Origin: Treponema sp. | Lineage (GTDB): Bacteria; Spirochaetota; Spirochaetia; Treponematales; Treponemataceae | Assembly (NCBI GenBank): GCA_024687165.1 | Contig: JAILEY010000085.1 | Location: 1-39,986, forward strand | DNA length: 39,986 bases | Reading direction: 5' to 3' | Part shown: positions 1 through 7,399 of the stretch, one piece after another | Numbering within the stretch: the first letter of the stretch is position 1 | How the letters are laid out: every line of letters begins with the position of its first letter | Translations under genes and position numbers: made by a program | Notes under the pieces: generated by a model | Databases searched by the model: none | Told to the model about the DNA's origin: nothing | What the model saw: only the letters and a program-made list of their open reading frames with translations

Positions 1-2
1 AT

Positions 3-185
3 TCAGAAAAAGATTCCAGGAAAAGCGTCCTGAATCAAACACATATAGTCGGTCACGGCAAACCTGAAAAAACAGATTTCCGGCACGAAGACATTTTTGG
101 AGAAAAGGACGCGAGTGACGCAGCGTCCGCCAAAAATGCCGAACGCCCCTGCGTGAAGGTGAACCGGTACCCGTGCCAGGCCTAA
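3..185 (+). CDS. Possible 3' end of a gene cut by the window edge (uncertain)
   Basis: One plus-strand frame stays open from the window edge to a TAA at 183-185 (61 codons), with a hydrophilic product ending in KVNRYPCQA. No family is recognised. The region is much richer in G and C than the genes that follow, and codons near the end favour G/C third positions, unlike its neighbours. The same DNA contains strong palindromes (92-138; also GGCACG at 82-87 with CGTGCC at 172-177), and a minus-strand frame is open over almost the same length. It may therefore be a GC-rich palindromic intergenic repeat rather than coding sequence. Confidence 0.25.
   Translation, partial: SEKDSRKSVLNQTHIVGHGKPEKTDFRHEDIFGEKDASDAASAKNAERPCVKVNRYPCQA
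92..138. repeat. Interrupted palindrome in GC-rich stretch
   Basis: CATTTTTGG (92-100) pairs with CCAAAAATG (130-138), and GGACGC (107-112) pairs with GCGTCC (123-128) around a 10-nt loop; a 6-nt and a 1-nt bulge separate the two stems. The sequence shows 15 base pairs in all. There is no T-run after it, so it is not an obvious terminator. From 186 to 325 there is nothing but a -10-like TATAAT (294-299) and the next gene's ribosome binding site. Confidence 0.5.
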
Positions 186-325
186 AGCAAAAATAAGATG
201 GTCATCATACGATGCCGATAGTTATATGGGCAGGTCTATCTTATATGATTAACGGAACGGTTGCGCATAAAACAGGAACATTTTAAGATATTGTATAATA
301 TCAGAAAAAATAATTTGGAGAAAAA

Positions 326-1210
326 ATGAATAATTTATTAAACAAAATACCTACGATTATTATTTCACTGATGATCTGGGGAATTGTAATTAAAAATTCA
401 AATGGAAGGGTTTCAAAAAGCCGCTACAGAAAAGTTGAAACGTCCATGCTGATAGGTCTTATTTCTTATTGTGCGCTTGTAGTATTTTTAAAGACTCATC
501 AAATTCAAATATTCGGATTTAATATTATTCACTCGATTGGATTAATAATTTTTTTCTTTAAATATTATCAACTGCAGGTTCTTCGTTTTCGTGATTTAAA
601 TTATTCACCCTGGTTCGCTTTAACTATTAATATTCCTGTTGTAAATCTATATTTCCTATGGATAAAATTTACAAAAGAAAGAAATCAGATGATAAACAGA
701 TTTGATGAATCAATTGACTGCTTAAAATTTCTAAAAAAGACTGATTTATATCCAAATCGATATTTAATAAACTTAAACGAAATGAATTTTTCTGTAAATG
801 AAATAAATTTTGAATACAGAGACTTCAACGGAAAAAATCAATATGAAGTTTCAAAAATGAGTCTAGAACAGGATAAAAAATTAGAAAGCTTTTTGAAAAA
901 TAATTTTGAAATAACTGAAAACGCACCATGCTATGCATCAAATTATAAAATTTCGTTTTTAGACAATGAGAAAAAAATGATAGATGCAATAAAAACAAAC
1001 TTTAATGCCGTAATTCAAAAAGAAGGATTTATTAAATTTGATAATATCGATGTTTTTATCAGAAAAAATTTCGGAGCCTACGAAATAATATACAGCAAAG
1101 AGTTTGTAAAAATGATTAAACAATATGAAGACATAATCATTATAAATGGCATGTGCAGTCAAACTCTGAATAAATCACAATTAAAAAATTTTTTGGAAGA
1201 AATTAAATAA
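326..1210 (+). CDS. Hypothetical multi-pass membrane protein
   Basis: 294 residues, no recognised family. The first ~115 residues contain about four hydrophobic segments (around residues 8-22, 40-56, 64-80 and 97-113), so the N-terminal part is probably embedded in the cytoplasmic membrane. The rest is a charged Lys/Asn/Glu-rich soluble domain. GGAG at 317-320 stands 5 nt before the ATG and supports the start. A TATAAT at 294-299 could be its -10 box, though no good -35 is visible. The gene is extremely AT-rich, more than the housekeeping genes further on, and opens a run of unfamiliar same-strand genes. Function unknown. Confidence 0.75.
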   Translation: MNNLLNKIPTIIISLMIWGIVIKNSNGRVSKSRYRKVETSMLIGLISYCALVVFLKTHQIQIFGFNIIHSIGLIIFFFKYYQLQVLRFRDLNYSPWFALTINIPVVNLYFLWIKFTKERNQMINRFDESIDCLKFLKKTDLYPNRYLINLNEMNFSVNEINFEYRDFNGKNQYEVSKMSLEQDKKLESFLKNNFEITENAPCYASNYKISFLDNEKKMIDAIKTNFNAVIQKEGFIKFDNIDVFIRKNFGAYEIIYSKEFVKMIKQYEDIIIINGMCSQTLNKSQLKNFLEEIK

Positions 1211-1298
1211 AAAAACAATCCAATACCCCGCTTGCAGATTCCTTCAAAATCCAATAGCATTTATTAAAGATAGTTTTATAAAAAAAGGAGTGAAAAAA

Positions 1299-1853
1299 AT
1301 GAAAACTATTAAAAAAATTTCGATTGCATTAATTGCACTGGCTGCTGTATGTTTTACAAGTTGTGCTTCAACTCAGTTTGAACAGACTGAATTTGAAAAA
1401 CAGACAGGTATTATGTTGATTGTTCCTATGAGAGTTTTTACATGGGTAAATGCTGATGGAGCAAAAACTTTTATGAAGGATTATTCAACTGGGAAAATTA
1501 CATTTGAATATTCAGAAGAAAATAATTTTATCGTAAAAGTAGAAAATGTTGACGGTGTATTAAAAACAACATGGGGAAAGCAGTTTACAGACATCGATGA
1601 AAATATTCGTTCTCTTATCAGTACTGCATTTATTGCTTCATGTTACTCAATGGACAGTGGTAAAGATGGGATTAATACAGCGTTCGATGTAATGTATCAG
1701 ATTTTTTCTGACAAAATATATGAACCACGAAAAGAATTGTTAAGCCCAACTTTTGAGCATTGTCTTGGAGCATATAAAAATGCTGCAGACTGGAATAATT
1801 ACAAGTTTAATTATTTTTCTACAAAGAATAATACTTTTACAGTAATAAAATAG
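1299..1853 (+). CDS. Predicted lipoprotein of unknown function
   Basis: 184 residues. The N-terminus is a classic bacterial lipoprotein signal: MKTIKK, a hydrophobic core, then FTSC followed by ASTQ, so Cys would be lipidated and the protein anchored in a membrane facing the periplasm or outside. No domain is recognised in the mature part. A GTG at 1290 would add three residues but lies inside the AAGGAG ribosome binding site (1285-1290); the ATG at 1299 is spaced 8 nt from it and is preferred. A strong terminator follows at 1885-1916, so this gene ends a transcript. Very AT-rich like its neighbours. Confidence 0.8.
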   Translation: MKTIKKISIALIALAAVCFTSCASTQFEQTEFEKQTGIMLIVPMRVFTWVNADGAKTFMKDYSTGKITFEYSEENNFIVKVENVDGVLKTTWGKQFTDIDENIRSLISTAFIASCYSMDSGKDGINTAFDVMYQIFSDKIYEPRKELLSPTFEHCLGAYKNAADWNNYKFNYFSTKNNTFTVIK

Positions 1854-1884
1854 GAAGAAAATTTTACAGATAAAACTGATTTTT

Positions 1885-1916
1885 AAAGCCGTGCAATTTA
1901 CTGTACGGCTTTTTTT
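1885..1916 (+). terminator. Rho-independent terminator after the lipoprotein gene
   Basis: AAAGCCGT (1885-1892) pairs with ACGGCTTT (1905-1912), extended inward by a G-T, C-G and A-T pair, and runs into a T-tract ending at 1916. It lies 31 nt after the lipoprotein stop. Confidence 0.85.
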
Positions 1917-1984
1917 AAGAAAAAATGCATTGCCAAAAACTACTTAGTGGAATTATTTTTCTTGAATTTAATTTCAAAGAGAAA

Positions 1985-2013
1985 TTCAAAATATAACTCA
2001 AAATCGTTATACT
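1985..2013 (+). promoter_or_regulatory. Promoter for the 2045-5222 gene run
   Basis: TTCAAA (1985-1990), a 17-nt spacer and TATACT (2008-2013) fit a sigma-70 promoter placed between the preceding terminator and the gene at 2045. The -35 box lies in an inverted repeat (TTGAATTT at 1962-1969 with AAATTCAA at 1982-1989; AATTTC at 1970-1975 with GAAATT at 1981-1986) that could be an operator. Confidence 0.5.
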
Positions 2014-2044
2014 GAAAACTAAAAATGTCTATAAGGAGAAAAAA

Positions 2045-2593
2045 ATGGAATTAAAATTTAAAACCACTTTTCAAGATAGTATTGATTCTGAAATCATCAG
2101 AAGAAGACTAAGCGGTATTGAAAAGAGAAGTAATCTTCGAAGAAGAATTCCTTATATAATTTTACTAATTTTAAGCAGTTGCATTTTTTTTCTATCAATA
2201 AAAGCTAAGATGCACGCTACTTCAACAACTGCAGGTATTATTTCTTTAATTTCCGTTATCAATATTATTTTTGCAAAACAGATTAATAATTACTATTTAA
2301 AAAAGAATGCCATAAGAAATATTAAAATTATCAACAAACAGTATAATTACAACTTCCTTGAACCAATCGACTGTAGTATAAAAATAGAAAATGAATTTGT
2401 AGAAACAGAAATATTAGGAACCATAACAAAATATCCAATAAACGAATATTTGAGAAGTTTTACAGAAGATAGATTCATTTTTTTTGAATTTACAATCGGA
2501 AGATATATTTATATTACTAAAGAAAATTTATCGCAGGATTTACTTGAAGAATTCTGCAAAACTCTTGAATCAAAACGAGAAAGAAAACAATGA
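2045..2593 (+). CDS. Hypothetical membrane protein with two transmembrane segments
   Basis: 182 residues, family not recognised. A short basic N-terminal cytoplasmic stretch (RRRLSG, KRSNLRRR) precedes two hydrophobic helices (about residues 36-55 and 60-78), then a charged ~100-residue domain with a Phe-rich strand-like stretch (DRFIFFEFTIGRYIYI). AGGAG at 2034-2038 sets the start. The stop overlaps the next start (ATGA at 2590-2593), so the two are translationally coupled and probably act together. The architecture, two helices plus a small soluble domain, resembles that of the downstream product, suggesting a membrane pair. Function unknown. Confidence 0.75.
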   Translation: MELKFKTTFQDSIDSEIIRRRLSGIEKRSNLRRRIPYIILLILSSCIFFLSIKAKMHATSTTAGIISLISVINIIFAKQINNYYLKKNAIRNIKIINKQYNYNFLEPIDCSIKIENEFVETEILGTITKYPINEYLRSFTEDRFIFFEFTIGRYIYITKENLSQDLLEEFCKTLESKRERKQ

Positions 2594-3048
2594 ACAAAAA
2601 AATAATTTTTCCGGTTGAAAGAATTACACATGGGTTTATATTGCTTGGGCTGCTTTCGCTGTCTTTTATGTATGTTTTTACAGGCATAAAATTTAATGAT
2701 AGAGTTTATATTTTGTTTATACCTGTTATCTTTGGTGTTCTCATTTCACTTTATTTGATTGCAACCTTTATTGTTTATGATTCTGAAAAAATGATTTTCT
2801 TCTCGCTTCTTAAAATAAAAGTTATAAAATTCGACGACATATCTCTAATCACACGAAGCTGGGAACGTGTCTTCTATAAAAAAACTGACGAATTGAAATA
2901 TTTCATTTATCATTTTGATGAAATAAAAGACAAGAAAATTAAAACAAGAATTTTTCTTCCAGAAGATTTTGAAACAGAAAAAATGAAAGATTTTCTTGAA
3001 GCCATAAAAAAAGAAAATTATAAATTTACTTTTGAAGTAAAGATTTAA
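2590..3048 (+). CDS. Hypothetical membrane protein, possibly PH-like
   Basis: 152 residues. Two hydrophobic helices (about 14-32 and 40-62) are followed by a ~85-residue soluble domain beginning YDSEKMIFF. A two-helix hairpin followed by a short beta-rich domain and a final helix is the general layout of bacterial PH-domain membrane proteins, so a PH-like fold is a weak inference from architecture only. The start overlaps the upstream stop by 4 nt (ATGA), and the stop is 20 nt before the next ATG. Strongly AT-rich. Function unknown. Confidence 0.7.
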   Translation: MNKKIIFPVERITHGFILLGLLSLSFMYVFTGIKFNDRVYILFIPVIFGVLISLYLIATFIVYDSEKMIFFSLLKIKVIKFDDISLITRSWERVFYKKTDELKYFIYHFDEIKDKKIKTRIFLPEDFETEKMKDFLEAIKKENYKFTFEVKI

Positions 3049-3068
3049 GGATATTAAAAAAGAACTTT

Positions 3069-3368
3069 ATGAAGAATAAAAAGAAGAAACAGAAAAAATC
3101 CATAGAATCAATTTTATCAATAACAGGATGGTCTATAATTTTACTGGGGTTGGCAAGTATTTTTATTGATGTCTATCTCATAAAAGTGCTTAGCAAACGT
3201 TTTATATCAATTTACCTTTTCATCTGGGGAACTGGATGGTTACTGCTTTTCCCTAAAGCATTAGATAATTATGAAAACAGTGAATATCCATCATCAGTTG
3301 ATTCAAAGCTTTTAATAATTTCACCTTCTTTAGGATTACTTTGCATTCTTGCAGCAATCTTCTTTTAA
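3069..3368 (+). CDS. Small hypothetical membrane protein
   Basis: 99 residues with a very basic N-terminus (MKNKKKKQKK) and about three hydrophobic segments (residues ~18-36, 43-62, 80-98). By the positive-inside rule the N-terminus is cytoplasmic. No family is recognised. The ribosome binding site is weak: AAGGA occurs only ~20 nt upstream, so the gene may be translated by coupling to the preceding gene, which ends 20 nt before. Part of the AT-rich run 326-5222. Confidence 0.6.
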   Translation: MKNKKKKQKKSIESILSITGWSIILLGLASIFIDVYLIKVLSKRFISIYLFIWGTGWLLLFPKALDNYENSEYPSSVDSKLLIISPSLGLLCILAAIFF

Positions 3369-3438
3369 CAAAAAATTTTCACTTCAGAGGTAATATGAAA
3401 AAACATATTTGATAAACTTGCACAATAAGGATTATGGT

Positions 3439-4371
3439 ATGAAAAAATTAATTTGTATTTTATTTACTTTTATTGTTTTGATTTCTTTTTCTTTTGCTGA
3501 CAAATCCCGCTTTTACGAAAACGACAAAGTAATCGACACGATGTACGTTGATTCAAAAGACGGATTAAAAGTCCGAGACAAGCCTTCACTCAATTCAAAC
3601 AGACTCTGTGGTCTGACACATCGTCATGGAGTAAAAGTTGTTGCAATCGGGAAAGAAGAAACAATTGATGGAATCACTGCACCATGGGTAGAAATTCTTT
3701 TGCCGCGCTACGAATGGAAAACCTTTGAAGCTGAATACGGCTGGGTCTTCGGCGGATACCTTTCAAAAAAACGAAAAGCATTTTCCATAAAAAACTGGGC
3801 GGGCAAAGACATGGTAAAATATATGGCAAGATTTCCCTGGGCAGAAAATATAAGTGGCCAGCGCAATATTTTATATTTTGAAGAAAACGGAGATTTCAAA
3901 ATGAGGATTGAAGAAGCAGCAGGTGGAGCAAGCGGATCTTGGACTCTTGATTTTAAGGAACTGCAGATAACTACAAATGCAGCAATTGAATATCCGGGCG
4001 ATGAAGATTATGCTCCAGAATATTATTCAACCGGTTATGATATTGAAAAAATCGATGAATATTATTTTTCTGCAAATGGAAAACTTTATATTCCATATTG
4101 CCAGTGGGGAATTATTTATAACGAAGATTACTACAAGAAATCAGGCAGCAACAGTTCAGAATTTAACGGCAAGATGAAAGATTTTGTATTTCTTTTTAAT
4201 TGTGCAGAAAGTGCATTCAATTCGATATACCGCAAACATACAAAATTAAAAGATCAATTCATCAAATACGGTATTTACAATTCCAAAGACAAAGATTATT
4301 TAGAATCATACCGTGAGTACTGGGATCCGATTATGGAAGAACACCAGAAAAAAGCAGAAAATCTAAAATAA
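3439..4371 (+). CDS. Secreted SH3-domain protein
   Basis: 310 residues from the chosen ATG. The N-terminus is a clear signal peptide (MKKL, a hydrophobic core, FSFA then DK), so the product is exported. Residues ~30-105 form a bacterial SH3 domain: the DGLKVRDKPS start, a central VKVVAIG strand and the closing GWVFGGYLS. Such domains bind cell-wall peptides or mediate protein contacts. The C-terminal ~200 residues are unrecognised. An in-frame TTG at 3409 would add ten residues ahead of the signal peptide and is rejected; AAGG at 3427-3430 stands before the ATG at 3439. The peptidoglycan-binding role is inference from the SH3 family. Confidence 0.75.
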   Translation: MKKLICILFTFIVLISFSFADKSRFYENDKVIDTMYVDSKDGLKVRDKPSLNSNRLCGLTHRHGVKVVAIGKEETIDGITAPWVEILLPRYEWKTFEAEYGWVFGGYLSKKRKAFSIKNWAGKDMVKYMARFPWAENISGQRNILYFEENGDFKMRIEEAAGGASGSWTLDFKELQITTNAAIEYPGDEDYAPEYYSTGYDIEKIDEYYFSANGKLYIPYCQWGIIYNEDYYKKSGSNSSEFNGKMKDFVFLFNCAESAFNSIYRKHTKLKDQFIKYGIYNSKDKDYLESYREYWDPIMEEHQKKAENLK

Positions 4372-4394
4372 AAAAAGTTTACAAGGAGAAATCA

Positions 4395-5222
4395 ATGTCT
4401 AAATTCAACAAAACAATTTTAATTATCTACAGTATAATTCTTGCATTCTTAATTGGATTTTTAATTTATAAAAATTACTTCACAACAAAATTTGATTACG
4501 TTTCAACTAAACGTCTCGTAACTGTAATTTTTGCATCTCTTATTGCAGTTATAAAACTTTCTACTAGAAGTACCGGTAATAGAAAAACATTAGGCTATTA
4601 TAAAAAATTTTATTCTGAAACTATAAAAGATTCATTTGCAGATAACAAAAAAAATCTCAAGATTTTATTGAAGGCCGCTCAGTATTATAATGAAGATAAA
4701 TTTTCTACAGCATTAGATTTGTTATCATCACTCCAGTCAGAATGCAGTACAAACAATGAAAGGTACGCCGTAAATATTTTTTCAGCATTGATTAATACGG
4801 ATACAGGCAACACAGAAGATGCAATTGAAATTTACGAGCGGATGATTCAAATGGGAATTGCTGATTCAGTTATTTTTTCAAACTTATTGAATCTTTACAA
4901 GGAAGAAGGAAATTCTCAAAAAGCTTATGAAACAGGGCTTCGTGCAATTCATGCTGATCCCAAAAATGTAATGGCTTACAACAATTTTGCATACTTTCTT
5001 TTTAACGACGGAAATTATGATGAAGCTGAAGAATATGCAAAAAAAGCTTTGGAAATAAAAAGCAATACAATTGAAGCAATAACTCTTCTTTATATTATTT
5101 ATACTCTTGAAAATAAAACTGAAGAAGCTGAATTATACGAAAGAAAATCGATTGCAAACGGGCGTTCAAAAAAAGTACTTAAAGAAATTATGGATTATTA
5201 TCTTGGTGAAGATGAAGATTAA
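4395..5222 (+). CDS. Membrane-anchored TPR protein
   Basis: 275 residues. Two hydrophobic segments (about 6-24 and 40-56) anchor the N-terminus; residues ~90-270 are tetratricopeptide-like helical repeats, seen in YAVNIFSALINTDTGNTEDAIEIYERM, broken here as YAVNIFSALI and TEDAIEIYERM, then AYETGLRAIHADP and AEEYAKKALEIK. TPR domains hold protein partners. AAGGAG at 4383-4388 supports the start, 23 nt after the SH3 gene, so it is likely in the same transcript. It is the last gene of the AT-rich run; a structured repeat lies 17 nt after the stop. Confidence 0.8.
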   Translation: MSKFNKTILIIYSIILAFLIGFLIYKNYFTTKFDYVSTKRLVTVIFASLIAVIKLSTRSTGNRKTLGYYKKFYSETIKDSFADNKKNLKILLKAAQYYNEDKFSTALDLLSSLQSECSTNNERYAVNIFSALINTDTGNTEDAIEIYERMIQMGIADSVIFSNLLNLYKEEGNSQKAYETGLRAIHADPKNVMAYNNFAYFLFNDGNYDEAEEYAKKALEIKSNTIEAITLLYIIYTLENKTEEAELYERKSIANGRSKKVLKEIMDYYLGEDED

Positions 5223-5239
5223 AATCAATTAAAATAAAA

Positions 5240-5390
5240 AAAATTGGCTTCCGGTCGTCTTGCGCGTAACAAAACTGATGCTGTCGCATCTACATGCTGT
5301 TTGTTGTAAAGAAACTATTTACTATGTCGCTTCGCGACACCAACAAACAGAATTTTTTCGTTCCGCTCAATACTCCCTCGCGCCAATTTT
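5240..5390. repeat. Structured intergenic repeat, copy 1
   Basis: 151-bp element bounded by AAAATTGGC (5240-5248) and GCCAATTTT (5382-5390). Inside, a left-arm stretch (GTCTTGCGCGTAAC, 5257-5270) is nearly complementary to a right-arm stretch around 5357-5374; GATGC..GCATC forms a small hairpin at 5277-5290; CTGTTTGTTG (5297-5306) pairs with CAACAAACAG (5341-5350); and a tip hairpin GTCGC-TTC-GCGAC lies at 5326-5338. It sits between converging genes (TPR and thrS). Two relatives occur at 22728 and 32006. No coding potential and no clear target-site duplication. Confidence 0.85.
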
Positions 5391-5408
5391 ATCATTTCTA
5401 AAATAATT

Positions 5409-5514
5409 CAATCTAATTAAACGACGTTGTAATGATTTCTGAATCTTTTTTTATAATTTTACATTCAACCTAATTAGATTCCATTAAAGTGTGTATTGAT
5501 TTTATCAAGAACAC
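5409..5514 (-). repeat. Degenerate echoes of the thrS 3' end
   Basis: Between the structured repeat and thrS (5391-5555) there is no gene. Two stretches resemble the last codons of thrS, which end at 5556. Around 5474-5512 the minus strand reads VLDKINTHFNGI and a stop, against [12 protein letters not shown] and a stop in thrS; 28 of 39 nt match over the final 13 codons. Around 5424-5445 CGTTGTAATGATTTCTGAAT closely matches thrS 5565-5582. Both echoes are preceded by TTCAA(T/C)CTAATTA. They look like tandem partial duplications. Confidence 0.7.
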
Positions 5515-5555
5515 ACATTCGTAGCAGGTGCGTGCGAATGTGCCTCTTTTTATGA

Positions 5556-7313
5556 TCAGATTCCGTTGTAATGGTTTCTAATCTTATCAAGAACATATTC
5601 TTTGAATTCTTCAAGAGCAAATGTTCTCTGTGGAATTTTTGAACTGAAGCGGAAACGACAGCAAACTGTATTTTCTGCCTTTTCTTTTTCACCAACAACA
5701 AGAATATATGGTGTGCGGTGTTCAGTAGAAATATCCTTAATCTTTGCCTTCATGTTGTCATCTCCAAGGTAAGCATTAACTTTAATTCCTGCTGCTTTAA
5801 GTTCATCACAAACCTTCTGTGCATAATCATTAAAATCCTGACTAACCGGAACAACTGCAACCTGTTCAAAACAAAGCCATGTAGGGAATACACCAGCATA
5901 ATTTTCAATAAGAATACCCATAAAGCGTTCAAGTGAACCAAGAACTGCACGGTGAAGCATAACTGGATGATGCTTCTGGTTATCTGCGCCGATATACTGA
6001 GCATTCAATCTTTCAGCAGACGGGAGCTGATAATCAAGCTGGATTGTACCACACTGCCACTGACGACCAAGTGCATCAATCAAAGTGAACTCAAGCTTTG
6101 GACCGTAGAAGGCACCCTCACCTTCCTGAATTTCATAATCCATTCCGCTTGCTTTACATGCTGCTGCAAGTTTTGCTTCTGCCTGCTGCCATGTTTCAAT
6201 TGTACCAACATGATCTTCCGGCATTGTTGAAAGCTTAACAAGAAGATTTTTATCAAATCCGAAATCCTTGTAAACATCTATTAAGAGCTTACAGAATTTT
6301 GTAACTTCACTTTCAATCTGTTCTTCTGTACAAATGATATGCGCATCATCCTGGACGAAGCCACGAACACGCATAATTCCGTGAAGAGTTCCGCTTGGTT
6401 CATTGCGAACACAGTGACCAAATTCTGCAATACGCATTGGAAGATCTTTGTATGAACGAGGACGGCTGTTAAAAATTTCAAGATGTCCCGGACAGTTCAT
6501 AGGCTTGATTGCAAACTGCTTCTTTTCAGATTCAGTTGTAAACATATTTTTCTGGTAGTGACTCCAGTGTCCTGATTTTTCCCAGAGAACTTTCGGCATA
6601 ACTGCAGGAGTATTAACTTCAAGATATCCGTCTTTAACAATTTTTTCGCGCATGTAATCCTGAAGTGTTACGTACATTGACCATCCGTTTGGATGCCAGA
6701 AAATCTGACCCGGATCCTCAGGTTCAAGATGGAAAAGATCAAGTGCTGCACCGAGCTTTCTGTGGTCACGTTTTTCTGCTTCTTCAAGCATTGTAAGATA
6801 ATCTTTAAGATCATTTGGCTTGTAGAAACAAACTGCATAAATACGTGTAAGCATCTGGCGGTTAACATCACCTCTCCAGTATGCACCTGCAACGCTCATC
6901 AATTTAAAAGCCTGACCGTTGATTTCTTTCGTATTTGCAACATGTGGTCCGCGACAAAGATCGATATAATCATCCTGCTGATAAGTTGTAATTGTTGCGC
7001 CGTCCTCAAGATCATTAATCAATTCAACCTTGTATGGTTCATCTGCAAAAATTTTAAGTGCTTCTTCCTTGCTTACTTCCTTGCGGATAAAATCAAAATT
7101 TCCTGCAAGAATTTTTCGCATTTCTTTTTCTATTGCGGTGAAATCTTCAGTGGTAACCTTCTTATCTGCCGGGAATTCAAAATCATAATAGAAACCATTT
7201 TCGATTGCTGGTCCAATTGCGATTTTAGTTCCTGGAAAAATTCTCTTTACAGCCTGAGCCATAACGTGTGCACAAGAGTGTCGTACTGTCTGAAGTTTTT
7301 CATCAATTGCCAT
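5556..7313 (-). CDS. thrS: Threonyl-tRNA synthetase, lacking the TGS domain
   Basis: 585 residues. Charges tRNA-Thr with threonine in the cytoplasm. It starts directly with the second additional (editing-type) domain, shown by HSCAHVM near residue 13, then [12 protein letters not shown]. The class II catalytic core follows, with motif 2 in [12 protein letters not shown] and motif 3 in LGSLERF, and the C-terminal anticodon-binding domain begins near [10 protein letters not shown]. The usual N-terminal TGS domain (~60 residues) is absent, consistent with a length below the usual ~640. The ATG at 7313 is preferred over the in-frame GTG at 7322, which lies inside the AAAGGTG ribosome binding site. 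Degenerate copies of its 3' end follow the stop. Confidence 0.95.
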   Translation of the reverse strand: MAIDEKLQTVRHSCAHVMAQAVKRIFPGTKIAIGPAIENGFYYDFEFPADKKVTTEDFTAIEKEMRKILAGNFDFIRKEVSKEEALKIFADEPYKVELINDLEDGATITTYQQDDYIDLCRGPHVANTKEINGQAFKLMSVAGAYWRGDVNRQMLTRIYAVCFYKPNDLKDYLTMLEEAEKRDHRKLGAALDLFHLEPEDPGQIFWHPNGWSMYVTLQDYMREKIVKDGYLEVNTPAVMPKVLWEKSGHWSHYQKNMFTTESEKKQFAIKPMNCPGHLEIFNSRPRSYKDLPMRIAEFGHCVRNEPSGTLHGIMRVRGFVQDDAHIICTEEQIESEVTKFCKLLIDVYKDFGFDKNLLVKLSTMPEDHVGTIETWQQAEAKLAAACKASGMDYEIQEGEGAFYGPKLEFTLIDALGRQWQCGTIQLDYQLPSAERLNAQYIGADNQKHHPVMLHRAVLGSLERFMGILIENYAGVFPTWLCFEQVAVVPVSQDFNDYAQKVCDELKAAGIKVNAYLGDDNMKAKIKDISTEHRTPYILVVGEKEKAENTVCCRFRFSSKIPQRTFALEEFKEYVLDKIRNHYNGI

Positions 7314-7363
7314 AATTTTCACCTTTTAAAAAAATATACAGATAATCTACCCCTTTTTTTAAG

Positions 7364-7393
7364 TTGTATCAATAAGATATATTATGGTAGAAT
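7364..7393 (+). promoter_or_regulatory. Promoter predicting a leaderless mRNA (gene at 7400)
   Basis: TTGTAT (7364-7369), an 18-nt spacer and TAGAAT (7388-7393) lie just before the ATG at 7400, leaving only 6 nt after the -10 box. Transcription would start at or next to the ATG. No Shine-Dalgarno sequence is visible. Confidence 0.5.
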
Positions 7394-7399
7394 TATTTC

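Noticed and set aside
1290-1301. GTG start of the lipoprotein gene at 1290
   Set aside because: The GTG overlaps the AAGGAG ribosome binding site; ATG 1299 has correct spacing.
3395-3412. Tiny frame MKKHI before the SH3-protein gene, with GAGG upstream
   Set aside because: Only five codons; could be a remnant or chance, with nothing further to support it.
5514-5551. CACATTCG/CGAATGTG hairpin followed by CTCTTTTT as a terminator
   Set aside because: The T-run points to plus-strand transcripts but the hairpin is 290 nt past the TPR gene and has a long 13-nt loop; too uncertain to call.
5474-5701. A 75-codon minus-strand frame overlapping the thrS 3' end
   Set aside because: Its upstream part is thrS in another frame and its tail is a degenerate echo of the thrS end; there is no start signal.
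7314-7399. T-box or other leader control of thrS
   Set aside because: Only ~86 nt separate thrS from the divergent gene, with no T-box sequence or terminator.
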